Part shown: one piece after another, positions 35,026 to 47,200 of the stretch | How positions within the stretch are numbered: the stretch's first letter is position 1 | How the letters are laid out: every line of letters starts with the position of its first letter | NCBI GenBank assembly: GCA_034008185.1 | Contig: CM067081.1 | Coordinates: 12,151,821-12,215,820, forward strand | Direction of reading: 5' to 3' | DNA: 64,000 nt | Source of the DNA: Gorsachius magnificus | Lineage: Eukaryota; Chordata; Aves; Pelecaniformes; Ardeidae | Translations under genes and position numbers: made by a program | Notes under the pieces: generated by a model | The model's database searches: none | Told to the model about the DNA's origin: nothing | What the model saw: the letters and a program-made list of their open reading frames with translations, nothing else

Positions 35026-38000
35026 CTAACACTCAATGGTTTCCAATTCAATCTCTTCAGTTGTACTTGCTGCAAATAAAAGGATATTATTATTGATTGG
35101 GAAATGGATTGGAAAGCCAGCGTTCCAAAATTAACAATGCTGTGGCAATAGCTGAGACATTTTGAACTTTTTAATATTAGCTCAAGCTTACTCATCTACA
35201 ATTAGGTTTTAAATACGTCTTTTCAAAATATTCAAGAGCATATTCACAGTCTTTAAAGTGACACTGGTTTCTTCCAATAAGGCACTATGAAAACTGAAGT
35301 CCATAGGACCGGTCCTTATACCTCTCCTTGTGACTTTTGCAAGGAGGGCTCTTCAAAGGTGGAGTCGGGGCAGAAGTTCGGTCCCTACTGGGGATGGTGT
35401 TCTGGGATATGACAGAGCAGGTCTCCAGAACTGTGGTTTTCCTGAACTCTGCCAAATAACTATTTGATTCAGACTTTCTAGAACTCTGGCTCTGTAGGAA
35501 GATTGGCTTTAAGGAGGAAGGAGAGGCTTTATCCAAATGACAGCCTTGTACATTCTGGCACAATAGGAACATTTTCAGTAGCTACAGAAGCTTGTGAGCG
35601 GTGTGTGCACCGTGAAAAGAGCAGCAGCCCTGAGCTGCAGGTGGGTGGCAGAAAGGAAGAGACAGCTTGAGCAAAATTCATCTCTTCTCACAGCAGGTTT
35701 TGCAGAGTTGACACAAAGTCTGGGCCATGAGGCTTAGAATTCTTGAGTATCTGTGTTGGTCTAGTAAAATACTGATACTTAGGCTGCTTGTTGTAATGTA
35801 ACAGCTTAAGAAGCGCTTATTAGAGAAGAACTGCAGACCTTTTACCTACAGGGCAAGAAACTACTGGATCTGCACTTGCAAAGAAGGGAGGTAAATGCCT
35901 GAAATGTTTTGAAGTGGTAAAAGAAACCTCCCGTTCCAAGGATGTACCCAGAGCTTGAGCCCAGGCCCGTAGCACGGCACCTTGTCTCGCTGCCTAGGCT
36001 GTATGACCCTGGCTGTGGCTTGGAAGTTTCTTCTCTAATATGTGAATGTTCCCTTCAGTGCAGCCCTTGATCTGCTTTTCACGACTGGTGTCTCTGGGGC
36101 GTGTTAGGAGTCTGCTTTTGGTATTAGTCAGCCTTTGCTGAAGCCCACAACTGGATCAAACGTGAGAGTAGATGAAGGGGGGGGGGCAGGGGCTGAGAAG
36201 AGAAGAAGAGGTGCAGTCCTTCATGAAGTGAGGTGGGGGCTACTCCCAAGGGCCATTTGACTATTTTTCCCTAGGAGATACCCTTCTGGTGCAGACCCTG
36301 GGAGCATTGCTGATGCTCTTGACTTTGCCTCCTGCCCTCTGATGGGGGGTTACTGCAACTCTGGCCTTTTCTCCCTAAGTTTTGCAGTTATCAATGTTGT
36401 GAACTGTTTTGTGGTTTCTGATGTAAAATGTGTAAGGTAGATGTCCTGTGGGTCGTTCTGTAACTAATTCAGTTGCCTCAGCTGGTAAAGTATTGAACAG
36501 GATAACTGAACTGAGCCCTTCCAGTCTTGTTTCTCAGTGTCCCTGCTTAGCACCTGTACGGCTCAAACCACAAGTGAATTTTAGGCTCAAAATTCAGACT
36601 TGGAAACGCTATACCTTGACTGCATTCTCAGAGGGTTACCTGTTAGTTTGTGTGCCGTCGTCTTCTGAAATAGATGCAGAGATTTATTACACAGCCACAT
36701 GAAGCAGATCAAAACGGCAGATACTGCAGCGAGAAATGTAAAAAGAACTGCTACAAAGTGTAAATCTTCATAGATAATCTCTGCAGGAAGGACAGAAAAA
36801 AAAATAACATTATAAAATTGATTATGAGCAGATTAATGTTTAAACACAGGGTAAAGCCAAGAACTCCCATCTGGTTTGTACCATAAACGTTGACTATGAT
36901 GGTGCCGTAGGTGTTGGTTCCATACTCCTCCGTTACAGTGATAAAATAGTAGCCAGCATCTCTCATGCCCACGTTCAGAAGCTGTATAGAGCCATTTTCA
37001 AAAGTAGTCACTCTGTCCTTGTAGACCGTGGATATGTTGACATAATTTCCACTTTTCCACTCAACAATTTTGGTGGTGCCCCAGCTCGACACATGCTTCC
37101 ACTCAACGGTGGGGATGCCTCTGCAAGAGTATTCAACCGAGAGGAGGATGTTCTGTGCCACTGTTGCGTTGATGTTGGGTTGTGGGACAACCAGCGATAC
37201 TCCTCCGGGAGCTGAAAGACAAAGGACGGTGATGACTGTGGAGGTGATGCTGCACCAACCGTCCAGGGCAGGATGGGACCTCTGGGGCGTGATTCGTCCT
37301 ACCTATCTCAGTGGTCTGTTTTAAGAGAGGATGGATTATGCTTTGCAGTTTCTCTTTTTCTTTCTGCTGACTACAAGAGGAACGTACATACTTAAATTAA
37401 AGACTAAATACAAGTTTTTAACTGGTGATAGTCAGGAAAAACATTTCTACCGTACAGGACAAGTAATCACATGTGCTTCAGTGTTTCGATACCCAAGAGA
37501 AAAGAGTTGGGGAGAGTCTTTTTTGGGTAAGGGAGCATAACATTTTCTGAAAATTGAGCAATGCTTTTGTATTCATCAGTAACTGGTTTTCCTTTAAAAT
37601 CCTGCATTTAAATGGAAAGTTTAATCTCCATGGCCAAGGTAATCTATTATATTAATTAATTACCATCCCCCATGTCCCAGCTGGTGACTAAGCACCACGC
37701 AGCCGCTCACTCACTCCCCCCCCCCCCCCCCCAGTGGGATGGGGGAGAGAATCAGAAGAGTAAAAGTGAGAAGTGTAGCAGGCTGTCCTGGTTTTGGCTG
37801 GGACAGAGTTGATTTACTTTTCTGATTCTCTCCCCCATCCCACTGGGGGGGGAGTGAGCCAGCGGCTGTGTGGGCCTCAGTTGCCGGCCAGGGTTAAGCC
37901 ACAACACAGGCTTAAGTATGTGAAGACTCTGCAAGGACTTCATCGTGTTTTCAGGATGTGTAATCAATGTTTGAGACAACAGCTTTCTAAAGGGGGCCAG

Positions 38001-40654
38001 TTATATGCCAGTGCAGATAATTCACATGTAATCAAAGGTACAGTTTCGTGCAAAGTCAGGGACTCCATGTTCCTGGTGATTTGCAGGCAAAAATACACGT
38101 GAAGGAATATGTAATTCTCACCGAGTTCCTACTGCTGTGATTACGGAGTTGTTCACAACACTGTGAAACTGAACTCACCATTTAGTTTAATGTGTAACAG
38201 CAATAATTTCTGCTTGCCTGTGGGTATTTCTGCGTGAAGATTTGGATGAACACCAAACATCTGAGTTTCAATTGGCAGGCTTTTTTTTTTTTTATAATTA
38301 GTGGCATGTTTGAGACACTTGGCTAGAGACTGAAATCCTGTTATCTACCCACAAAAATCAAACCAGACAAAAGGCAGATAAAGCACAGAGTGAGCCTCAC
38401 CGCTGAATGCCCTTTCCTGGTTTGGCTTGGAGCAGCTCGGCCGCTCTCCTCTCATACTGCGGGAACAGCCTGGCTGCGAGAGCAGAACTGAAAAATAACG
38501 CTGAGCTGCAAATGTCTGCAACCTAGCAGGGAGGGAGGACGAGCCCCTCGGCTACACTGAAGGGGCATGAAGTAGGACCCTGGGGATGCTCCTGGAGGTT
38601 CTGCGGAGTCTTCAGGGAAAAGAATGGTTAAAAAAGGCCAAGAAAAAAAAATCTCAAAGGGAAAGAAATTCTTAAACTTTTTAAAAATTTTTTTTTTTTT
38701 AAATCTTATAAAAAAATAAGAACACCCCCTGGCCAGAACCCCAGAGCAACCACAAATGGGGAGAGATGGGTAACTGAATTACAAGCTGACTTTGCTCTGT
38801 TTGGGATCTCTAGCAGAATTCAGAAACTGCTGGTCAAGGTAAGGCAGGGAAGCTTGAGAAGCCGGTTGGATTCCCAGGTCCTCACCTGTGGGACCAGCAC
38901 ACTCTATATATGACCCCAGCCACTCTGTATTTTTTTAACCAGATAGGATCTAGGCTTTTTCCAAGATAACACTCCTGGGATTCCCCCTTTGTGGGCATCT
39001 TGTCATGCTCGTTCTGCCCGGTCCCCTCGCAGGGACACCACGCTTCCCGAGCAGCCCAGCGCATCCCCAGCTAAGCTGTGGGCTGCCCTGCAGGCTGCGT
39101 GCAGCAGAGACTAACCAGAGCTGGGCAAAGGGGGCTGTGCCAGCCAGAGAAACAGAACAGACGGGAACCTCTGGTAATCGCTGCAAATTGTTCTGATTGT
39201 TTTCTGCTCCATGTGTTTATTTAAAGGCCTTTTGCACTCTTTCAGACCAGACAGGAGCTGTCTCGCCACAGTGACCCTTTCATGTTTTGATAAAGGCACG
39301 GCTTTGTTTTAAATATGTGATTGCAAGGTAAATATATATATATATATATAAAAAATCCTTCCATTAAATTATTTGCAAAGGTGTTTGTCCCTATCCAGCA
39401 CGCAAAGCCAAAAAAGGCAATGCAATATCTAACCATTCAAAAATATTTTTAATATGCAGTCTGCCTAGATCACCTGAACTGGTCTAATCCAAACAGAGCT
39501 GCCTCAGCCTTGAAAGCAAACATTGCACCCACCTGCAGTGCTCTGCGCAGGGCCACTGTGCTCTGCTGCTTGCAAAACCAAACCCTTCATGCCCAGTAAA
39601 ACACGCACTGAGGAAAGGAGGGTACTGGTGCTGCTTGAAGTGCAGTGAGTTTGCTGTTCCTGGCACGCTGCTGGACTCCAAAGCATTTGCCTGGCCCAGA
39701 GTCAAAGCTGGAAGCGCGGCTCTGTGTACCAGACCCGGCCATAGCAACGCAGCCGGGCCTGCAGCGTGCTGGGGGACGAGGGCTGGTGGTGGGGAGCCTC
39801 CACGCAGGAGCTCTAAAATGGGGAGGCCAGCTCTAAAACGGAGCTGGACAACTCTGGGGACAGTACCTCCACCCTTCGGTGTCCCGCTTGCGCATCACCT
39901 TGATGATGAAGGCGATGGAGTGACGTGTCCAAACCAACCCCCCTGCCCACCCCAGCTCCCGGGCGCAGGGGCTGGCTCTGTCCGGCTCTCTGCATGCTGC
40001 CCCGGCCCCCCTCGCCCCCCGTGGGGTTGAAACCCACCGGCCCTCTTTGCCGCCCCGTTCCCCAGCGTGACCCGGAGCCCTTCGGGCTGGTTACCCGGGC
40101 TGTGTTTCCTGCTCCTCGCCTTGTCCCCTCCGTTGCTGGGAAAGCAGCGGGGAACGGCGGCGGCTGGGCGCTCGGCCGGGCTGCAGCCCCGGGCTGGCAC
40201 CGCGCGGCTCCCGCCTGCCCCCGAGCAGCAGGAGCGGGGACGAGCCTTCCCGGACCGCCTCCGGCCCGCGGGAGCGGCGATGCCCGCCCGAGCCCCCGTA
40301 AGCCCCGTCCCCATCCCCTCCCAGCAGCTCTCCGGGCGCTGCTCCCCGGGCGCTGCTGGTGAAGCCTGGGTTAGGACGGGCGCTCCTGGTTAAGCGCGGG
40401 TTAGGACGTGCTCTCGCCGCTCGCCGCCAGCCCGGCGTAGGCGGCACCGGCCGGGGTCCCTGGAGCGGCGGCCGGGGTCTCCGCACCGCCCGGCCCCGAT
40501 GCCGGGCGCTGGGGCTGAGCCGGGGGTAGCGCGGCGAGGAGGACGCGGAGAGGAGAAGGGGACACTTACTCTGCAGAGCCCACCCGGCGGCCAGGCAGAG
40601 AGTGACGGTCCCCACGACGACGCCCCGTTCCCGGCAGCCCCGGAGCGGTCTCAT
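35026..40654 (-). CDS. VSTM5: VSTM5, V-set and transmembrane domain-containing protein 5
   Basis: VSTM5 is a single-pass Ig-superfamily membrane protein; in mammals it promotes neurite, filopodium and spine formation. Four minus-strand exons join in phase: 40654-40570 (signal peptide), 37211-36882 (V-set domain), 36780-36640 (stalk and transmembrane) and 35069-35026 (tail). They give 600 nt or 199 aa (human 200). Residues 1-28 form the signal peptide. The Ig domain (about 30-135) has VEYSCRGIPTVEW, KIVEWK and DAGYYFITV. Ile119 takes the place of the usual second V-set cysteine, as in human VSTM5, so Cys58 lacks its normal partner. N-glycosylation sequons occur at Asn43, Asn87 and Asn101. The membrane segment is about residues 147-169, followed by ASTTEEIELETIEC, close to the human C-terminus. 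The exon 2 donor is a weak TATG|gtacaa, chosen because it alone keeps the phase and gives the conserved EIIYEDLHF junction. Confidence 0.93.
37673..37776 (-). mobile_element. ERV-L-like LTR end fragment, minus orientation
   Basis: The reverse complement matches the 3' end of the LTR family seen at 53571 and 59764: GC-rich 'cagccgctcactcact', a C17 run (37716-37732), then 'agtgggatgggggagagaat'. Only about 100 bp remain. It forms the left arm of an inverted repeat with the next fragment, inside VSTM5 intron 1. Confidence 0.8.
37784..37906 (+). mobile_element. Internally deleted mini-LTR of the same ERV-L-like family
   Basis: It starts with the family's 5' terminus (tgtcctggttttggctggga) and, after about 30 bp, jumps to the family's last about 90 bp (ctgattctctcccccatccc), ending at ccacaaca. 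More than 400 bp of the LTR are missing. Its 3' part is the reverse complement of the left fragment. Confidence 0.8.
39332..39350. repeat. (TA)n microsatellite
   Basis: A pure alternating AT run in VSTM5 intron 1, likely polymorphic. Confidence 0.9.
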
Positions 40655-41250
40655 CAGAGAGAAGCCGATGCCCCAGGGGTTGCATTTAAGCGGCCGGGCC
40701 GGCCACCGCGGCCCGGCCCCGGGGGCTGCCCCCCCAGGCCTTCCTCCCCCTCCTGCCGCGGCGCCGGGGCTGCTCGCAGCTCCCCCCGCCGCCCCGGCCG
40801 CGCCCCGGCCGCGGGCTCTCCCCGCCCGCCATCCCTCGGTGCGCACCGCAGCGCAGCTGGCGGAGGGGGGGCGAGCGCTGCCCGGGCGATGGCCGGCGCC
40901 GGGCAGGGGGGGAGCGCCCGCGGGGCTCCGGGGGGACCGCGGGGGGCCCCCGCCCCGCCGCGGCCCCGGCCGGGCGGGGGAACCCGCCCGGGGAGCGGGA
41001 CTCTCGGCCGAGGGTGATTTGTGTCTGTCTGTGTCTGTGTGTCTGTGTGTGATGGCCCAGGGAGCGCGCACCCGCCGGGGCGCTTTCCCGCGGGGTGTCA
41101 GAAATGGCTTTATTGCCCCGGGGAGCCTGGCGATGCTGCGGGTGAGGCGGCGCGGCTGGCCTCACCTGGCCCTGTCCCCAGGGGTCATCCCGGGTGGCCA
41201 CGCTGGAAAGTGGGCCCGGGTCCCGCCCCAGCGTACCCAGAGCGAGCACC
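39930..41250 (-). promoter_or_regulatory. VSTM5: VSTM5 CpG-island promoter
   Basis: A long, very GC-rich island surrounds VSTM5 exon 1 and extends about 0.6 kb to either side. Open frames of up to 326 codons cross it on both strands, as expected from GC-rich sequence; only 40654-40570 is supported by homology. A CTGT/GTCT simple repeat occurs near 41020-41050. No counterpart gene was found on the other side of the island. Confidence 0.8.
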
Positions 41251-44200
41251 GGGTGCTCCTCTCTCCCTTCCACCGCCTTCCAGAGGATGCACCCAGAAAT
41301 GCTCGTCCTCCTTTCAGAAAGCATGGGAGAGCCTGAGCTGGGGAGAAACATGATTAGAAAACATAATCCTGAAAATTTGCCCTTGCTCAGGGGCGGATGC
41401 TGCCTAGGGGCCATATGCACCCCCAGGAGAGCCACCCCCCTGACCCACAAAGGGGTTGCACGCCAGGGTGGCCTATTTGCAGATGTTCCACCCCCCTCTT
41501 CCTCATGTTTCCCTCTCCTCAAGTTTTCTTTAGTAGGGTGTGGATAAAAGAGAGACCCCCGGTCTGTTCATCAGCAGAGGCTTCTTGGGCTGGGTGGGAA
41601 GAAAGGGCAGCTCCCGTGCAAGGGGGATGGCTGGGGTCCACCAGAGCCCTCTGTGCCAGGCAGCCACGTCTCCCACTGCACTGGATGGACTGGTGCAGGT
41701 TTCCCTACATACTGGTTGTCCGCGAGGATGACAAGCAAGTCTGCAGAGGCCTGGGTGGCTGAAGCACAGCCCTGGGTAGGGGGCTGAGCAGGAGCAGGGC
41801 TGGGCTTGCTCAGGGCTCAGCATCGGGGGACCTGCTCCCTCTGGGGTGCTTCAACAAGCATGTAAGCATGTGAGGCTGTCACATGCAGCCAGGCGGAAGC
41901 CTCCATGTGACATTAGGGTTTCCTACTTGCACACCTCGGGGGGGACTTCATAGGACTTAGGTCAGGCTTTGGCAAGAGACGGTGCAATCTGCATGGACTC
42001 CAGGGTCCATCTTTTATTCAGGGTGCAATAAAATCTCCAGCTTCCCTGACTTCTGGTACATCTCCTGAAGCTTCAGCAGTGGGAGTCAGGTGAAGGGACA
42101 GGGGGAGGAGAGGTCAGTGAGGACAAGCTCCCCCAATATTTGATCTCAGGTAGGTTTTGCAGCCTGCCATGGTGCCTGAAAGCATGGTTGCGCTTCATCT
42201 GCAGAGGCAGCCTCCAGAGTGCTTCCCCTCCACCCCACCTGCCCGAGCTCCTCCTGTGCCTTCCCAGATCCCCACTGCTGCGTCAGGCCAGAATCATGTC
42301 TGGGTGTCCCTGCTGAGAATGAGATCCCCAGTGGCGAAATTTCTTCCCCACCCCATTGCTTCATGGCAGTTTCATTCCTCAAAGCATTAAAGAAGGTCTC
42401 ATGGTAACATGAATTTATGCAATCTTCCTTTTTTATTTCTTTAAACCTCTATTTAAATTATTTTTGAGCTCTTGGCCAGTGACCTATTTTGGCAGCACAA
42501 CATATGGGGCATGTGCTCATACAAAATGAATTGAACTTTGAGTAATTTAAAATGTATCACACTGGCTGCATTGATTTAATCCACTCTGTTGGAAAGACAG
42601 ATGTTAGTCATGAAATTAAAATCCAGCTCTGGAGTTCTTCCCAAATAGTGGCAGTTTTGGCTTTGCAGTATAGGTCAAATGTTCAGTCCTGGGATAAGAA
42701 ATTAGTGTTTTCAGCATCAATAATTAACAGCAAAGAACTTTCAGATTCCTTCTTTTTAAAGGGAAAATTATAAAATGTCTGGAGATTGGTTTATTTTGAT
42801 AAAAACTGCACCTCAAGAAATACAGTGACACATATGACAAAACGCTCAGTATTAAGAAAGCATTTGATCAGAATTTTATAAACCCTATTTATCTGAAAGC
42901 CAGCTGGTTCCTCTCTCCCCGAGAGCCCATTGCAAGTGACACTTTCTCCCGCTGTGCTGCAAACATCCCCTCTGCAAGGGAGGTTTCTCCTAAGCAGAAA
43001 TGCATCGGGGGGATGCTATGGCCGCAGCAGGTGAGGCTTTGGGCAGGGTGGGAGCCCGCTGGCAGGGCGGCGGAGCAGCGGAGGGCAGGGGGGATTTTCG
43101 AGTCAGGCTCCTCCGAGGAGGGTGGCCATGACGAGCAGCACCGTCAGGGCTGGTGCTGGGGGCCACGGGGTGGAGCCCCATCAACGTGACTGCAGAGCGA
43201 ATCATTTGGCTTCAAGGAGTACTGATGATAGCTCTATTATTGATTAGCAGCCAGTCTAACCAAATTTAACCTTGATGCTTGGCCCCTCTGAATCCCTGCA
43301 TGCCTCCCAGCACCCCAAATGCACTGGGGGGTGAGCTTCAGCAGATCTCTCCTTCTGTTGGGGATGGGGTTTGAAGAGGGTGCTGCTGACGAGTGGGTCA
43401 TGGGTGCTGGGCTTTGGTGCTTGGGCATGGGTGCAAGGTGTTGGCAGTGGAGCTGCTTCTGCCGAGTGGGAGCAAAGGGGTGCGCCCTGCCCAGCTCTTC
43501 TGCTGAGACACTGATTTGGTAGCTAACTCAGAGTAACTTTGCAGGAAAGCCAGACTGGAGTGTTAATCCTGAGATTACTTACCCTGGCATATGTATGGTG
43601 TATTTTCCTAACAAAGCTTTTTACTGAAATCCTGTCCAGCCGCATTCAGAGAGGCTAACGATGCACCACTCTGGGTTACAGACATTTAGTCCATTAATGT
43701 TGCTTTTCTGGTTTTATTTTTCTCTGCTTGTCAAACAACAGTTCTAGGAAACACAAATGTATCAAGCAATATAGTACAGGCTGTAAGAAATTAGTTTTTT
43801 TTTTAAACCCTTAGACTAGATGACTCTCAGAATAATGTACAAGCTTTGTAAAAGATTTGGTTCACCATCCCTACAGTGCTAGAGACACCTGCAGATTTTT
43901 ATTGCTACATTCTTGATATATTAAGTTTCCCCTCCCTTTCCCTTTGCTTATTTCCATTATTTTAATGGTGGTTTTTCCCTACCTTCTCTTTGTCATCTGA
44001 GAGTGTCTCAGGTTTGTCTGGGAGGCCTGATTTCTCTTTCTGGTGTCATTAATAATGGAATAAACCCACATTAACAATTGCAACAACAGCCACACAGGAG
44101 CCAGAAAGCTCCTTTTGCTCTCTAATATGCTGCATGAGTACTCTGAAATGCTTTATATGGAGGGTTTGCTTTTTTTATTGCCCTTTTTCTTTGGTGTCTT

Positions 44201-47200
44201 TCTGGACTCAACAAAATGCTTGACCTTGTCTTTTGCTGAAGAGAAGATAAAAAATGCCAGAGTTAAAAATTCACAGAGATTCCAGACCTGCAATAGCACT
44301 TTAGAGGTAATTTCATCCTGCAAGAAACCATGGGAGAATATTCAGCAAAGGAATGTTAACAGGGCCGGCAGGGCATTGCACCTGCAGAGGCTGTGGAGGT
44401 GGCTCACCACTGCCTTGAGGTGCTTTTGGTCGGCGCCGTGAGCTGGCAAATGGCTGTCAGGGAGCAGGAAAGAGCCACAGGCTTCTGAACCAGCAACAGG
44501 AATGTGCACCAGGGACAGGTATAGAAGGCAAATAGGTGACATCCTGCTGGACCCTCCTCTTTCACATGAGGTTGGTGGTCCAGGCTTACTTTATTCTGGT
44601 CTTCTGGAAGTGAAAAGAACATTTGTTGGCAGGTCTCAGTGTGTAAAATCATTCCTTCCATCCATATAAGATGAAAAAAAAGTCTTTTTCAGCATCTGAA
44701 GTAGAACCTGGTCAAAGCTGCACTTTGTCAGTGGTTTATTTTTGCCTTTTAGTTTCTTGGCAAAGGCACAATACAAAAAGCCATTCTCTTACCCCAAATC
44801 AATCAATAGCTGTAAGAGGAGAGACCATGGGCAGTCCTGGTCTGTCAGCATTCCTCTGCTTTTTAAGCTCTCTAGGCAGCCTGGGTCTCCTTGTGGTTTT
44901 GGCCTGTGGTTTGGGAGCTTAGGAAAATGGAGGAAAAAATAAAGTCAAGTGAAACTCAACCTTGAAAGATGCAGAAATGCGTATCTGAGGATGCACGGAT
45001 GCTTAGTAGAAGGGAGACATTTGGAAACAGCTTTTATCAAATGGGAGGTACTCAAAGCACACTTTTGAGTGGGGATGGCCAGGTGATTGCATTCCCCCAC
45101 GAGGCATGGTTCAGTGTCAGGAATGGAACAGGCTTTTGCTGCGTGGCATTAAAATTCTTCCAAGACGTTACATCCTCCGTTTGTATTTACAGAGAGTGCA
45201 ATACCCCCATTTTCTTTCAAGGGCAAACCAAAGCACAAAGCTTCTTTTTTTCTAGGAAGTTCATGGCAAAATAAAGAAAAAAGTTCCTTGCTTTCTGGAG
45301 TCTCTGTGGTGGCCTTTATCCCTTCCAGAAGGTGTGGCAAGAGCACAGGGCACCTGTGCATGGGGGCAGTGGCTGTGGGCTTGCCCAGTATCAGGACATG
45401 TTATATGACCACTGCAATTCATTGAGCTCCTCATTAGTGTTTTTCTCTCTCTCTGTCTTCCTTTCTCCTCCTTCGTCCAGCCCATCATGCTCAATGCACC
45501 CGCCTGCAGGTGATGCCTAGGATGCTGGGGCATTGATTTTATCACCGCTAGCTGCAATTCTTGTGCCCCAAGCAATACCAAGAAAAACTGCTTGGCCCAG
45601 AGAAGCAGCTACAGCACCAATTAAGGCAGGTGCAACAGCCATGAAAGCTTACTCAAATCCTGCAGAATTAGAAGTAAAACTTGTAGGACTTGGCTACAAA
45701 GGCGTTCTGGTCTGGCTCTGCCATCAAGATCTTCCCTGAGACTGAAGGAAGGCAATGTTTGCATCCAATCCTCACTTTTACTACAACTACTAGGTTGGGA
45801 TTTCCAGCCTGGTGCAGTCAGTGCGTGTCTCCAGGGACCTTGGAGACGCTGTGTGTAGCAACACAGGGAGGCCGGTTCTCCCAGAAAGCTGTGCCACGTG
45901 GAGGCTTGTTTCTCAGATTTTATAGTCCAGCTCTATAAATCAAACAGGCTTAAAGAATCCCAGGCATCGCCCTGTAGGTAAATCTACTATCGAAAACTTG
46001 TTTCGGTTCATCTAAAGCTGCTCAAGAATTGGAATCCTGTTTGCTGAATATTTTCAGGATTCTTTTCCCAGGCTAGAGTCCAAAAGCCTGTAAGCAGGGT
46101 GTACTGTCTTTCTCCTCTTGCCTTTTATTCAACAGATCAGGGGTGCAAGCTCACACCCAAGAAATTGGGAGACCCAGGTCAAATGTGGACAATTCTCAGG
46201 AGGTGGGATGGAGGAGAATAACTGGATGCCCATTTCTTTTACATCAAAATGTTAACTCCACAGAACAAAGTAGGCTTTAATTTCAGAAAACAAAGACAAA
46301 ATAATACTAGCAAAATAATAATGTGTTTCTGGTTAAATAAAGATATTTGTGTTCCAGTTTGACCAGGACACCAGAAGGTCAGTCATTCATATCACCCTTC
46401 ACCTCACATCAATGACTGAAGTTATGGTCTGTTGTCTACAACAGGGTCTGCTTAGTGTCACACCTTACAAAGAAAAACATAAAAGGAGCTTTTATCACAT
46501 GTAAGAATCCTCTGACCATTTTCCAAGGTGCTCTAGTTCTACTTTGCCGACCCATGGTGCGTTTCACTATTGGTTATTAGCAGTGTGAATAATTGCAATT
46601 GCAAAATTCAGCAAAGCAAATGGCACATCTATTCACTGCGTGCAGAAAGAAAACAATGTCAAAAGGGGGAAAATACACAAAGGAACTCTTGGGTCTTCCC
46701 TTTTTTCCCTCTGAGTTTTGATTTTCCCCTGTTGTTACTAGAATAGCACAAGGTTTTCTCATCTCAAATCTTGGGATGCCCCAGGCACTCAAGCCTGTCT
46801 CCCATCTCCAATTTGGTCACTGTCCTAAGATGCAGGAGTAGTGATAAATACAGATTGGGTGAGAACTTAAATAGAATTAAGCATAATTAAACAAGACAAT
46901 AATTAAGCATGATTAAGCTGGTCTAGTTGAAATGGGCCATTTAAATATCTGCACTTGAGCCTCAACAGTTCTTTTTATGTGGATCAACTGAGAACCTCAC
47001 CATTTCATTGGATATAAATTCGGTGCAAAGAATTTACTGTGACCTGCCCTGCCAGCACAGCTGTGTCCTGTCGTGGTCTAACTGAGCTGCTGAAACCAGA
47101 ACCCTCTTTTCCTACTACTGATTCAGGGTGTCTCTGGGTTTGCAGCAGGGCTGCCCACAGCGTCTCTCTGGAGAGCCAGGCTTGATACTCTTAGTTGTGG

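Noticed and set aside
40091..41071. 326-codon open frame on the minus strand across the VSTM5 island
   Set aside because: The frame exists because the sequence is GC-rich. Only residues encoded by 40654-40570 match VSTM5, and the rest includes the intron.
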